From the NCBI GenBank assembly GCA_025360265.1, contig JANYCP010000123.1, forward strand, positions 1 through 7,329: DNA of 7,329 nucleotides, written 5' to 3'. Positions within the stretch are counted from its first letter, which is position 1. Each line of letters starts with the position of its first letter. Origin of the DNA: Gemmatimonadota bacterium (GTDB lineage: Bacteria > Gemmatimonadota > Gemmatimonadetes > Gemmatimonadales > GWC2-71-9). Below are positions 1-6,694 of the stretch, piece by piece. A program made the translations under genes and the position numbers. The notes under the pieces are model-generated. The model did no database searches, was not told the origin of the DNA, and saw nothing but the letters and a program-made list of their open reading frames with translations.

Positions 1-543
1 GAATACCTGCTCAACGAAGTGCAGGAAGTGTATCGTCTGCAGGGCGTGCGCATCAACGACAAGCACATTGGCGTGATCGTGCGTCAGATGCTCCAGAAGG
101 TACGCGTCACCGATCCGGGTGATACCACGTTCCTCGATGGCGAGACGGTGGATCGTCAGTCATTCCGCGACGAGAACGAGCGGGTCATGAAGCGGAAGAT
201 GAAGCCGGCAGTGGCTGAGCCGGTGCTGCTCGGCATCACGAAGGCGTCGCTGACGACGCAGTCGTTCATCTCGGCGGCGTCATTCCAGGAAACGACGCGC
301 ATCCTCACCGATGCTGGTATCCGTGGCGCCAAGGACGAACTCCGCGGCCTCAAGGAGAACATCATCATCGGGCATCTCATTCCGGCGGGCACCGGGCATT
401 ACCGGTACGTCGACCTGGAGATCAATCCGCCGGTGGGCTTCGAGCCACCGCCGCCGGCACCGGAAGTGGTCGAGGTACCGATCACGGCAGAAGCGTTGTT
501 TGCAGCGATGCCGGAAGAGGAAGAACTGGGCGTCAAGATCTAG
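1..543 (+). CDS. rpoC: DNA-directed RNA polymerase subunit beta' (C-terminal 180 residues)
   Basis: This is the 3' end of the gene for the largest RNA polymerase subunit. It forms part of the active-site clamp of the core enzyme that transcribes all cellular RNA. The reading frame is open from base 1, giving EYLLNEVQEVYRLQG, and stops with TAG at 541-543; the true start lies outside the window. Conserved C-terminal blocks are easy to read: VYRLQGVRINDKHIGVIVRQM, then LLGITKASLTTQSFISAASF, then ETTRILTDA, DELRGLKENIIIGHLIPAGTG. These match E. coli RpoC closely from memory. After the conserved end comes a tail of about 40 residues rich in proline and acidic residues (EPPPPAPEVVEVP...EEEELGVKI), a variable feature among phyla. 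A strong hairpin follows 19 bases after the stop codon, so rpoC probably ends its transcription unit here. Identification is secure. Confidence 0.97.
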   Translation, partial: EYLLNEVQEVYRLQGVRINDKHIGVIVRQMLQKVRVTDPGDTTFLDGETVDRQSFRDENERVMKRKMKPAVAEPVLLGITKASLTTQSFISAASFQETTRILTDAGIRGAKDELRGLKENIIIGHLIPAGTGHYRYVDLEINPPVGFEPPPPAPEVVEVPITAEALFAAMPEEEELGVKI

Positions 544-562
544 GGACCCGCAGCGAGCAGGG

Positions 563-600
563 GACGAGGCCGGCTTTCCACCAGGGAAGCCGGCCTTGTC
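563..600 (+). terminator. Hairpin terminator after rpoC
   Basis: An inverted repeat forms a 17-bp stem (563-579 with 584-600, two G-T wobbles) around the four-base loop ACCA. The core AGGCCGGCTT / AAGCCGGCCT is perfect. The stem is very stable, but the following bases (gtgtccgtctt) hold no run of T, so it is either a non-canonical intrinsic terminator or a 3'-end stabilising hairpin. Its place 19 bases after the rpoC stop supports a role in ending the rpoBC transcript. Confidence 0.7.
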
Positions 601-621
601 GTGTCCGTCTTCATACTCGGA

Positions 622-633
622 GTGGGGCCCCAC
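622..633. promoter_or_regulatory. Perfect 12-bp palindrome upstream of the Met-rich gene
   Basis: GTGGGGCCCCAC reads identically on both strands and lies 57 bases before the ATG at 691. A weaker hairpin (TCCGG at 642-646 with CCGGA at 653-657) follows it. A perfect palindrome upstream of a secreted, metal-type protein could be a repressor or metal-sensor operator. I see no convincing -35/-10 pair beside it, and short GC-rich palindromes are not rare at this base composition. Function is unproven. Confidence 0.25.
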
Positions 634-690
634 CGTAGGTTTCCGGTAGTTGCCGGACCGCAGGCGCAGACCACTACCAGGAGTGTCGAC

Positions 691-1041
691 ATGTCCAGAA
701 TGATTCGCATCGCGATGACTGTGGCGCTCACCACGGGGATCGCGATCACAAGCCACGCGCAGACGCCGGTGAAGCCGCCGGCCAAGACGAAGGCCGAATG
801 CGATAAGATGATGGCCAGCATGGACCACTCGGCGGCGGGCGAGATGGATCACGCGGCCATGATGGCGATGATGAAGGACTGCCCGATGGCGATGCCGGCT
901 GGGGAGAAGATGGCAATACCAATGGCGGTGCCGATGGGCGGCAAGATGGCGATGGCACCGATGATGCCGGGGCAGGCCGCCTTCGGCGCGATCGGCGAGA
1001 TCGTCCTACCACACCACCGAAACGACGTCTGCACTGTATAA
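691..1041 (+). CDS. Secreted Met/His-rich small protein, probably 3'-truncated (chimeric end)
   Basis: This is a 116-residue protein starting at ATG 691, chosen because AGGAG (679-683) sits 7 bases upstream; an in-frame GTG at 601 lacks this. Residues 1-23 look like a Sec signal peptide (MSRMIRIAMTVALTTGIAIT, cleavage after SHA). The mature part holds about 17 methionines, two Cys (C37, C64) and Met-Asp-His motifs (MDHS at 44-47, MDHA at 52-55), followed by repeated PM/KM/AM units (66-92). Such composition is typical of periplasmic copper- or silver-binding proteins, so metal binding is an inference, not a family assignment. The stretch GQAAFGAIGEIV (94-105) looks like the start of a folded domain. 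It breaks off at once into LPHHRNDVCTV, which is out-of-frame sequence of the MFS gene that follows. The original protein was therefore probably longer. Expression and function of the present form are uncertain. Confidence 0.6.
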   Translation: MSRMIRIAMTVALTTGIAITSHAQTPVKPPAKTKAECDKMMASMDHSAAGEMDHAAMMAMMKDCPMAMPAGEKMAIPMAVPMGGKMAMAPMMPGQAAFGAIGEIVLPHHRNDVCTV

Positions 1042-1543
1042 CGAGGGCGCCAGCTGGGTCGGCGTCAGCTTCGCGGTGTGCAACGGCGTGGCGGCGATCG
1101 TCGCCTTCGGGATCCCGGTGCTGGCCAGGATGACCAGCCGGACGGTGGCGTACGCGAGCTGCCTCGTGTGCGGGGCGCTCGGCCTGCTCTCGACCTTTGT
1201 GGTAACCAATCCGCGCTACCTGCTCGGCTCGATGGTCGGGGTCGGCATCGCGCGGGCCAGCATTCTTTCCGTGCCGTATGCGATCCTGACCGGCGCGCTG
1301 CCGCCGTCGAAGATGGGCTACTACATGGGCGTCTTCAATTTTTTCATCGTGATACCCCAAATCGTTGCGGCCGCGGTCCTGGGATTCATGGTCAGTCATG
1401 TCTTCGCCGGCGCAGCCATCGACGCGCTGCTGATCGGTGGCGTTTCACTGCTTCTGGCGGCCTCCCTGACTTTGCGTGTCCGCGATGACGACGACCGGTC
1501 GTCGCCACATTCGGGCCAGCGCGAGCAACGGGATAGCCAATGA
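1007..1543 (+). pseudogene. 3' fragment of an MFS sugar-type transporter (N-terminal half missing)
   Basis: Frame 2 reads YHTTETTSALYNEGASWVGV from about 1007 and runs to TGA 1541-1543. It gives about 178 residues with five likely membrane helices, the last part of a twelve-helix major facilitator permease. Landmarks are WVGVSFAVCNGVAAIVAF, LLGSMVGVGIARASILSVPY, MGYYMGVFNFFIVIPQI and LLIGGVSLLLAASLTLRV. These recall the bacterial SLC45/GPH-like maltose-sucrose permeases (usually 400-500 residues). The part encoding helices 1-7 is absent. No ATG or ribosome binding site lies at the break; the first in-frame start is a GTG at 1076 inside a helix with no Shine-Dalgarno sequence. The family motif I remember as GIAWAS reads GIARAS here, placing an arginine inside a helix, which fits decay. 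The frame is otherwise open, so the break may be recent or an assembly join. Probably not functional. Confidence 0.75.
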
Positions 1544-1747
1544 GGCGATTGACCGCCAGCAGGCAATGAGCCGCACGCTGCCACCGGAGTCAGAGGTGAA
1601 ATCACGACTCGATCGCTATAGTGCTGCATGGACGCAACAATGCTGCGAATATGAATCGATTTTCGTGTTTCCGCAACTTCGGCAAGGAAATAGACAAGTG
1701 CTTGATGGTAAATGAGTTAGCTATACTACACCGATACAACCATCCTG

Positions 1748-1763
1748 CGGTACCCATCTTGCA
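1748..1763 (+). promoter_or_regulatory. Predicted sigma-54 (RpoN) promoter of the PEP-CTERM gene
   Basis: CGGTACCCATCTTGCA fits the -24/-12 pattern TGGCACG-N4-TTGCA. GG is at 1749-1750 and GC at 1761-1762, with exactly ten bases between them, and the -12 element TTGCA is complete. Mismatches are the leading T, the C after GG, and the last G of the -24 box. The predicted start is near 1774, giving a leader of about 95 bases. PEP-CTERM genes in other phyla are known to be controlled by sigma-54 with the PrsK/PrsR two-component pair, which makes this site more credible than its sequence alone. No regulator gene is in the window. Confidence 0.6.
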
Positions 1764-1828
1764 ACGATAAAGGCGAAAGACCGCTTGAATCGATTGGGTA
1801 GAAGTGATATCCTTGCGGATCGAAACCA

Positions 1829-1848
1829 CGAGGCTATCGTAGTCCTCG
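1829..1848 (+). promoter_or_regulatory. Leader hairpin upstream of the PEP-CTERM gene
   Basis: CGAGG (1829-1833) pairs with CCTCG (1844-1848), and inside it CTA pairs with TAG around a TCG loop with one bulged T. This gives an eight-pair stem ending 8 bases before the ribosome binding site GGGGAG (1857-1862). It could affect translation or message stability. There is no T run, so it is not a terminator. Confidence 0.35.
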
Positions 1849-1867
1849 CGAGACTTGGGGAGTGTTG

Positions 1868-2485
1868 ATGAAGCGTTCCGTCCTGATTGTGGCACTGTCG
1901 GCAGTCCTGTTGGTGCCGGTTGCGGCGCGCGCGGAAGACACGCCGGCGGCCAACTGCCGCTGGGCGCCATTTGGGGCGACGAATGGCTTTAACACGTTCA
2001 GCTGGGGCGTCGGTGTCACCTACTGGTACCCGACCACTGCGCTGAACGTCCCCCAGAACAATCCGCCCAACTGCATCGGACCGATTGTCGGGAACAACTC
2101 GAACCAGCAGCCGCTGGTATACTCAGACCTTCAGTCAGCGTGGGGCTCGTTCGGAACCTGGTCCGAAGTCGGCGATGTCGCCGCGAGCAACGGCACGATC
2201 ACCCTCGGCAGCAATGTGAGCGGAGCGTTCGTCATCTCGCTGAAACAGGGCGATCACTTCTCGCTCTATCTCCTCGATGCCACGCAATCAGTTGGGACGC
2301 TCAAGTACTCCACCGCAGGCGTCAAGGATGGCGCAGAGTTTGACATCTCGCACGCCACCCTTTACAAGGTCACCGGCGGTGGCACGATCCTGTCTGTAAC
2401 GCCGGAACCGGCAACGATGACGATGATGGCGACTGGCCTGGTCGGTGTGGCCGGACTGGCCCGGCGTCGCCGCAAGAAGGCCTGA
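1868..2485 (+). CDS. PEP-CTERM sorting-signal secreted protein
   Basis: This 205-residue exported protein starts at ATG 1868, preceded by GGGGAG (1857-1862) five bases upstream; in-frame GTG and TTG codons just before it are less likely starts. Residues 1-22 form a Sec signal peptide (MKRSVLIVALSAVLLVPVAARA, cleavage before ED). The C-terminus is a textbook PEP-CTERM signal: PEP at 179-181, a short hydrophobic helix at about 185-198, then RRRRKK at 199-204. In this family the tail is recognised by the membrane enzyme exosortase, which cleaves near PEP and releases or transfers the protein to the surface or extracellular matrix. The body between is rich in Asn, Thr, Ser, Gly and aromatic residues with two cysteines (C30, C69) and reads as a beta-rich surface domain; I do not recognise a named family. 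A role in floc or biofilm matrix is inferred from the class. It is a single-gene unit, with a sigma-54 promoter before it and a strong terminator after it. No exosortase is in the window. Confidence 0.93.
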   Translation: MKRSVLIVALSAVLLVPVAARAEDTPAANCRWAPFGATNGFNTFSWGVGVTYWYPTTALNVPQNNPPNCIGPIVGNNSNQQPLVYSDLQSAWGSFGTWSEVGDVAASNGTITLGSNVSGAFVISLKQGDHFSLYLLDATQSVGTLKYSTAGVKDGAEFDISHATLYKVTGGGTILSVTPEPATMTMMATGLVGVAGLARRRRKKA

Positions 2486-2512
2486 CGCACGGGGCGGCCA
2501 AGCGATTTCCGG

Positions 2513-2549
2513 CGCGGAGTGATCCTTGGATCGCTCCGCGTTTTTTTTT
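2513..2549 (+). terminator. Intrinsic terminator of the PEP-CTERM gene
   Basis: This is a 13-bp stem (CGCGGAGTGATCC at 2513-2525 with 2528-2540, one T-G pair) with a TT loop that would open to four bases. Nine T follow directly at 2541-2549. It lies 27 bases after the stop codon. This is the clearest terminator in the window. Confidence 0.95.
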
Positions 2550-2554
2550 ATCTT
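2526..2554 (+). promoter_or_regulatory. Possible sigma-70 promoter of the membrane-protein gene, overlapping the terminator
   Basis: TATCTT (2549-2554), the same -10 hexamer as in front of rpsL, is preceded after exactly 17 bases by TTGGAT (2526-2531). The -35 match is poor (three of six) and it lies in the terminator loop and 3' arm. If real, the start would be near 2561, leaving a leader of about 75 bases for the gene at 2635. Confidence 0.3.
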
Positions 2555-2634
2555 CAGCTCGCGCGGCACAACAAGTGCTGCGGTAGGTTTCAACGCCAAG
2601 ACCGTGGCGGCAATCGTTGCACCGAGGTGACCGA

Positions 2635-3183
2635 ATGGACTACCCCGAGCTGCCAAGTCAATCGTTCCGCGTGCAAACCCTTGCACCCGTTCTGATCATC
2701 GTGCTGGTCATCGCCACGTTGCAGCCGCTCCTCGTGATCTTCACGACAACAATGCCGTGGACCTTCGAGGACATTGGCTGGCGAGTGCGTTTTTATGGAT
2801 TCCTGCTCGGGTCGACACCTCAGCTGGCATTCTGCCTCGTTCTGCTCTCTTGCGTGGCGCTCTTCAGCGAACAGCACCGGGCGATCCGCGTGGCCTCGAT
2901 CACAGCGCTTCTCCTCGGTGTGCTCCTGATTCCGTTGGTGATGCTGGACGTGCTCGACGTGACCGAGATGCAGGCCCAGGTTTCGATGGATCAGCTGCGC
3001 CAGTACCGGATCACCGCGCTTCAGAGCTGGGCGATGGTGGCGGTGCTGATTCCAGCCCTCATTGTCATGGGCTTGCGCGGGCTTAAGGCTGGCCGCAAGC
3101 CGCCCCGCATCGACACCGAAGATGCCCTCCTTCTCGACAAGGAACCGCTGCCTGGGCCGCTCGATCCGCGGGTGACCAACTAG
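2635..3183 (+). CDS. Four-helix inner-membrane protein of unknown function
   Basis: I do not recognise this 182-residue protein. The start is ATG 2635, with GAGGTGA (2624-2630) four bases upstream; an upstream in-frame TTG at 2617 is less likely. Four hydrophobic segments stand out: residues 15-37 (LAPVLIIVLVIATLQPLLVI), 54-76 (YGFLLG...VALF), 86-107 (VASITALLLGVLLIPLVMLD) and 127-147 (ALQSWAMVAVLIPALIVMG). An amphipathic, charged stretch lies between helices 3 and 4 (DVTEMQAQVSMDQLRQYR, 108-125), and the tail after residue 148 is basic, then acidic and proline-rich. No catalytic or binding motif is visible. It lies between two terminator-like hairpins, so it is probably a single-gene unit and not part of the str operon. 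The clean start, Shine-Dalgarno sequence and membrane topology make it a credible gene; function is open. Confidence 0.8.
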   Translation: MDYPELPSQSFRVQTLAPVLIIVLVIATLQPLLVIFTTTMPWTFEDIGWRVRFYGFLLGSTPQLAFCLVLLSCVALFSEQHRAIRVASITALLLGVLLIPLVMLDVLDVTEMQAQVSMDQLRQYRITALQSWAMVAVLIPALIVMGLRGLKAGRKPPRIDTEDALLLDKEPLPGPLDPRVTN

Positions 3184-3220
3184 CGCCCTGGCGGGGGTTG
3201 GAGCACCCGGGTCCGGTCCA

Positions 3221-3256
3221 GTTCGCTAATCGCCGCCGAATCGGCGATCAGCGAGC
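3221..3256 (+). terminator. Hairpin between the membrane-protein gene and the rpsL promoter
   Basis: GTTCGCT plus ATCGCCG on the left arm pair with CGGCGAT plus AGCGAGC on the right arm, with one A/C mismatch (3228/3249), one T-G pair, and the loop CCGAAT (3236-3241). A stable stem of about 14 pairs sits 37 bases after the stop codon and 19 bases before the rpsL -35 box. Only TTT at 3260-3262 follows, so termination may be incomplete. Confidence 0.5.
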
Positions 3257-3275
3257 CCGTTTCCACCACTGGCAG

Positions 3276-3304
3276 TTGACCCACCCCCAAACAGCCCCTA
3301 TCTT
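3276..3304 (+). promoter_or_regulatory. Sigma-70-type promoter of the str operon
   Basis: TTGACC (3276-3281, five of six matches to TTGACA) and TATCTT (3299-3304, four of six to TATAAT) are exactly 17 bases apart. The spacer is C/A-rich. The predicted start is near 3311, giving a leader of about 54 bases before the rpsL ATG. It is the best housekeeping promoter in the window and shows that rpsL-rpsG is transcribed independently of rpoBC. Confidence 0.8.
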
Positions 3305-3322
3305 CCGTGTCTGTGCCATTTT

Positions 3323-3342
3323 GGGTCCCGGAGACGGGGCCT
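3323..3342 (+). promoter_or_regulatory. GNRA-loop hairpin in the rpsL leader
   Basis: GGTCCCG (3324-3330) pairs with CGGGGCC (3335-3341), one T-G pair, around the loop GAGA, a GNRA tetraloop; a G-T pair can extend it by one. It lies about 12 bases after the predicted transcription start and 22 bases before the rpsL ATG. A ribosomal-protein feedback site is possible, but the sequence alone does not show which protein, if any, binds. Confidence 0.4.
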
Positions 3343-3364
3343 GTACCGTATCACCGTGGATGTA

Positions 3365-3763
3365 ATGCCGACGATCAATCAGCTGCTCCGTCACGGCCGC
3401 CGCGATGCCAACTACAAGGGCAAGGCGCCGCATCTCCAGCAGAACCCGCAGAAGCGCGGAGTTTGCACGCGCGTGTATACCACCACGCCGAAGAAGCCGA
3501 ACTCGGCGCTTCGCAAGGTGGCCAAGGTTCGCTTGACGAACGGCATTGAAGTCATCGCCTACATTCCCGGCGAAGGCCACAACTTGCAGGAACATTCGAT
3601 CGTCATGATTCGTGGCGGCCGTGTGAAGGACTTGCCAGGCGTGCGCTATCACATCCTGCGCGGCACACTCGACGCCGCTGGTGTGAACGATCGCCGTCAA
3701 AGCCGTTCGAAGTATGGCGCCAAGGCACCGAAGGCCGGTGCCGTGAACAAGGGGAAGAAATGA
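3365..3763 (+). CDS. rpsL: 30S ribosomal protein S12
   Basis: S12 sits at the decoding centre of the small ribosomal subunit and helps control accuracy of tRNA selection. The protein has 132 residues from ATG 3365 (MPTINQLLRHGR). The in-frame GTG at 3356 would add only three residues that are not part of the family. Conserved blocks are QKRGVCTRVYTTTPKKPNSA (residues 29-48), GEGHNLQEHS (69-78) and GGRVKDLPGVRYH (84-96). Lysines 43 and 44 and lysine 88 (numbered with Met1), the region where E. coli streptomycin-resistance changes occur, are the usual residues. Asp89 is the position modified by RimO in E. coli. The tail (KAPKAGAVNKGKK) is several residues longer than in E. coli. The Shine-Dalgarno sequence is weak (GTGGA at 3356-3360). 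The stop overlaps the rpsG start as ATGA, so translation of the two is probably coupled. Confidence 0.98.
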   Translation: MPTINQLLRHGRRDANYKGKAPHLQQNPQKRGVCTRVYTTTPKKPNSALRKVAKVRLTNGIEVIAYIPGEGHNLQEHSIVMIRGGRVKDLPGVRYHILRGTLDAAGVNDRRQSRSKYGAKAPKAGAVNKGKK

Positions 3764-4230
3764 GCCGCCGCAAGAACGCGATCAAGCGGCCCGTTCCGCC
3801 CGATCCGCGCTACGATAGCCAGACCGTTTCCAAGTTTGTCAGCAACCTGATGAACGAAGGAAAGAAGTCACTCGCCGAGGGAATTTTCTACAAGGCGATG
3901 GACATGATTGAAGAGCGCACCGGGCAGCCGGGCGTCGCCGTGTTCAAGCAGGCTGTGAACAATGCGAAGCCGGCCGTCGAAGTGAAGAGCCGCCGCGTCG
4001 GTGGTGCTTCGCTCCAGGTGCCGGTGGAAGTTCGTCCGGAGCGCCGCACTGCGCTCGCGATGCGCTGGTTGATCAGCTTTTCGCGCGCCCGTGGTGAGAA
4101 GACGATGGCTGAGCGGTTGGCGGCTGAGCTGGTGCTGGCCTCGAAGGGCGAGGGCAACGCCATCAAGAAGAAGGAAGACACGCACCGGATGGCTGAGGCC
4201 AACCGCGCGTTTGCACATTATCGCTGGTAG
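3760..4230 (+). CDS. rpsG: 30S ribosomal protein S7
   Basis: S7 is a primary binder of the 3' domain of 16S rRNA; it starts assembly of the subunit head and lines the E site. The protein has 156 residues, the usual length. Readable landmarks are MSRRKNAIKRPVPPDP at the start, SKFVSNLMNEGKKS (24-37), VEVKSRRVGGASLQVPVEVR (73-92), RTALAMRWLISFSR, and the very conserved end HRMAEANRAFAHYRW. It overlaps rpsL by four bases (ATGA at 3760-3763), with GGGGAAG (3751-3757) just upstream as ribosome binding site. In E. coli, S7 represses its own operon by binding a spacer between rpsL and rpsG. That spacer does not exist here, so any autoregulation must act elsewhere, for example in the leader or the structured region after this gene. 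Confidence 0.98.
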   Translation: MSRRKNAIKRPVPPDPRYDSQTVSKFVSNLMNEGKKSLAEGIFYKAMDMIEERTGQPGVAVFKQAVNNAKPAVEVKSRRVGGASLQVPVEVRPERRTALAMRWLISFSRARGEKTMAERLAAELVLASKGEGNAIKKKEDTHRMAEANRAFAHYRW

Positions 4231-4311
4231 GTCTCGACTCGCGCCTGTCGGCGCTCGCTCGACCTGACTGTCACCGCGACCGAGCCGCGTCATCCCGAGC
4301 GAGTCGAGGGA
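4231..4311. repeat. Inverted repeat resembling a dispersed extragenic repeat element
   Basis: CTCGACTCGC (4233-4242) is the exact reverse complement of GCGAGTCGAG (4299-4308). A second arm, CTCGCTCG (4254-4261), can pair instead with CGAGCGAG (4297-4304). The right end, GTCATCCCGAGCGAGTCGAG (4289-4308), strongly resembles a short repeat that I recall seeing scattered between genes in many environmental bacterial genomes. Whether it is repeated in this genome cannot be seen from one copy. It begins directly after the rpsG stop, in the middle of what is usually a tight operon. Confidence 0.5.
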
Positions 4312-4334
4312 AGCGGTGAGTGGAGAGGACATCT

Positions 4335-4371
4335 GGATTACGTGAGACGCATCTCGTCTTACCTCTAATCC
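4335..4371 (+). terminator. Long interrupted hairpin in the rpsG-fusA spacer
   Basis: GGATTA (4335-4340) pairs with TAATCC (4366-4371), and inside it GTGAGACG (4342-4349) pairs with CGTCTTAC (4355-4362), one G-T pair, around the loop CATCT. This gives fourteen pairs with a small asymmetric internal loop, followed by TTTAT (4372-4376). It could be a weak terminator for rpsL-rpsG. TATACA at 4374-4379 directly after it could be a -10 box for fusA, though I see no good -35. Confidence 0.4.
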
Positions 4372-4385
4372 TTTATACATTCGCC

Positions 4386-4424
4386 GGGATGCCATAGGCA
4401 TCCCTGTCTCGGGAGCGATCCCGG
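4386..4424 (+). promoter_or_regulatory. Two adjacent hairpins in the fusA leader
   Basis: GGGATGCC (4386-4393) pairs perfectly with GGCATCCC (4397-4404) around ATA. Five bases on, CGGGA (4410-4414) pairs with TCCCG (4419-4423) around GCGA, a GNRA tetraloop, and a T-G pair extends the stem. Side by side with the terminator-like hairpin that follows, they suggest a folded RNA leader and not a plain spacer. No known riboswitch class was recognised. Confidence 0.4.
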
Positions 4425-4431
4425 ACGTGGC

Positions 4432-4482
4432 GCGGAGCGATACCGCGGGCTCTTTGAGCCCGGCCCGGTCGCCCCGCTTTTT
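4432..4482 (+). terminator. Terminator- or attenuator-like structure just before fusA
   Basis: GCGGAGCG (4432-4439) pairs with CGCCCCGC (4470-4477) with one A/C mismatch, and ACC (4442-4444) with GGT (4467-4469). An inner perfect hairpin, CGGGCTC/GAGCCCG (4446-4452 and 4456-4462), has a TTT loop. Five T follow (4478-4482), and the fusA ATG is 19 bases further on. The right arm CCCC (4472-4475) could instead pair with GGGG (4487-4490) in the fusA ribosome-binding region, so two exclusive folds are possible. Termination here would switch off fusA, so conditional attenuation is a reasonable hypothesis; it is not shown. Confidence 0.45.
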
Positions 4483-4501
4483 GATTGGGGTGGGGACGGA
4501 T

Positions 4502-6628
<2,127 letters not shown>

Positions 6629-6662
6629 TGTGTTGGGGCGCGGCATGCCGTGCCTCAACGTA
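6629..6662 (+). promoter_or_regulatory. Long hairpin in the fusA-tuf spacer
   Basis: The bases just after the fusA stop form an almost uninterrupted palindrome. GTTGGGGCGCGG (6632-6643) pairs with CCGTGCCTCAAC (6648-6659) with two G-T pairs around a four-base CATG loop, and three weaker pairs extend it at the base. No T run follows (the next bases are ccaagatcac), so full termination is unlikely. It may slow polymerase, or protect or separate the fusA and tuf messages, which need very different protein amounts. Confidence 0.5.
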
Positions 6663-6694
6663 CCAAGATCACAACGAATTGCGGGGATTGTAAA

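Larger units (their letters stand above)
1544..1867. other. 324-base non-coding regulatory stretch before the PEP-CTERM gene
   Basis: No convincing gene lies here. The left part is remnant sequence after the MFS stop and the right part is the control region of the PEP-CTERM gene. It contains an inverted repeat TTTCC/GGAAA (1668-1672 and 1686-1690), centred about 95 bases before the predicted sigma-54 start and thus a candidate activator site. It also holds an isolated TATACT (1722-1727) without a -35 box at the usual distance, the sigma-54 promoter (1748-1763) and a leader hairpin (1829-1848). The stretch is more AT-rich around 1640-1740 than its neighbours. Confidence 0.6.

Noticed and set aside
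601..690. GTG 601 as the start of the Met-rich protein.
   Set aside because: It would place 30 non-conserved residues before an evident signal peptide and overlap the terminator region; ATG 691 has AGGAG at the right distance.
1476..1715. A 79-codon open frame on the plus strand overlapping the MFS end.
   Set aside because: No ribosome binding site, no recognisable protein features, and half of it overlaps the MFS frame.
1722..1727. TATACT as a sigma-70 -10 box for the PEP-CTERM gene.
   Set aside because: No -35 box at 16-18 bases; TTGATG at 1702-1707 is only 14 bases away. The sigma-54 site is a better fit, though a second promoter is not excluded.
1760..1800. AACGATAAAGGCGAAAGACC recalls the 5' part of a cyclic di-GMP-I (GEMM) riboswitch, which would suit a PEP-CTERM gene.
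   Set aside because: The matching GACGCAAAGCC and GGGTTACCGA parts are missing downstream, and the motif would begin before the predicted sigma-54 transcription start near 1774.
4427..4501. A GTG start for fusA giving 25 extra N-terminal residues.
   Set aside because: The extension is translated from hairpin arms and is unlike EF-G; ATG 4502 gives the canonical N-terminus.
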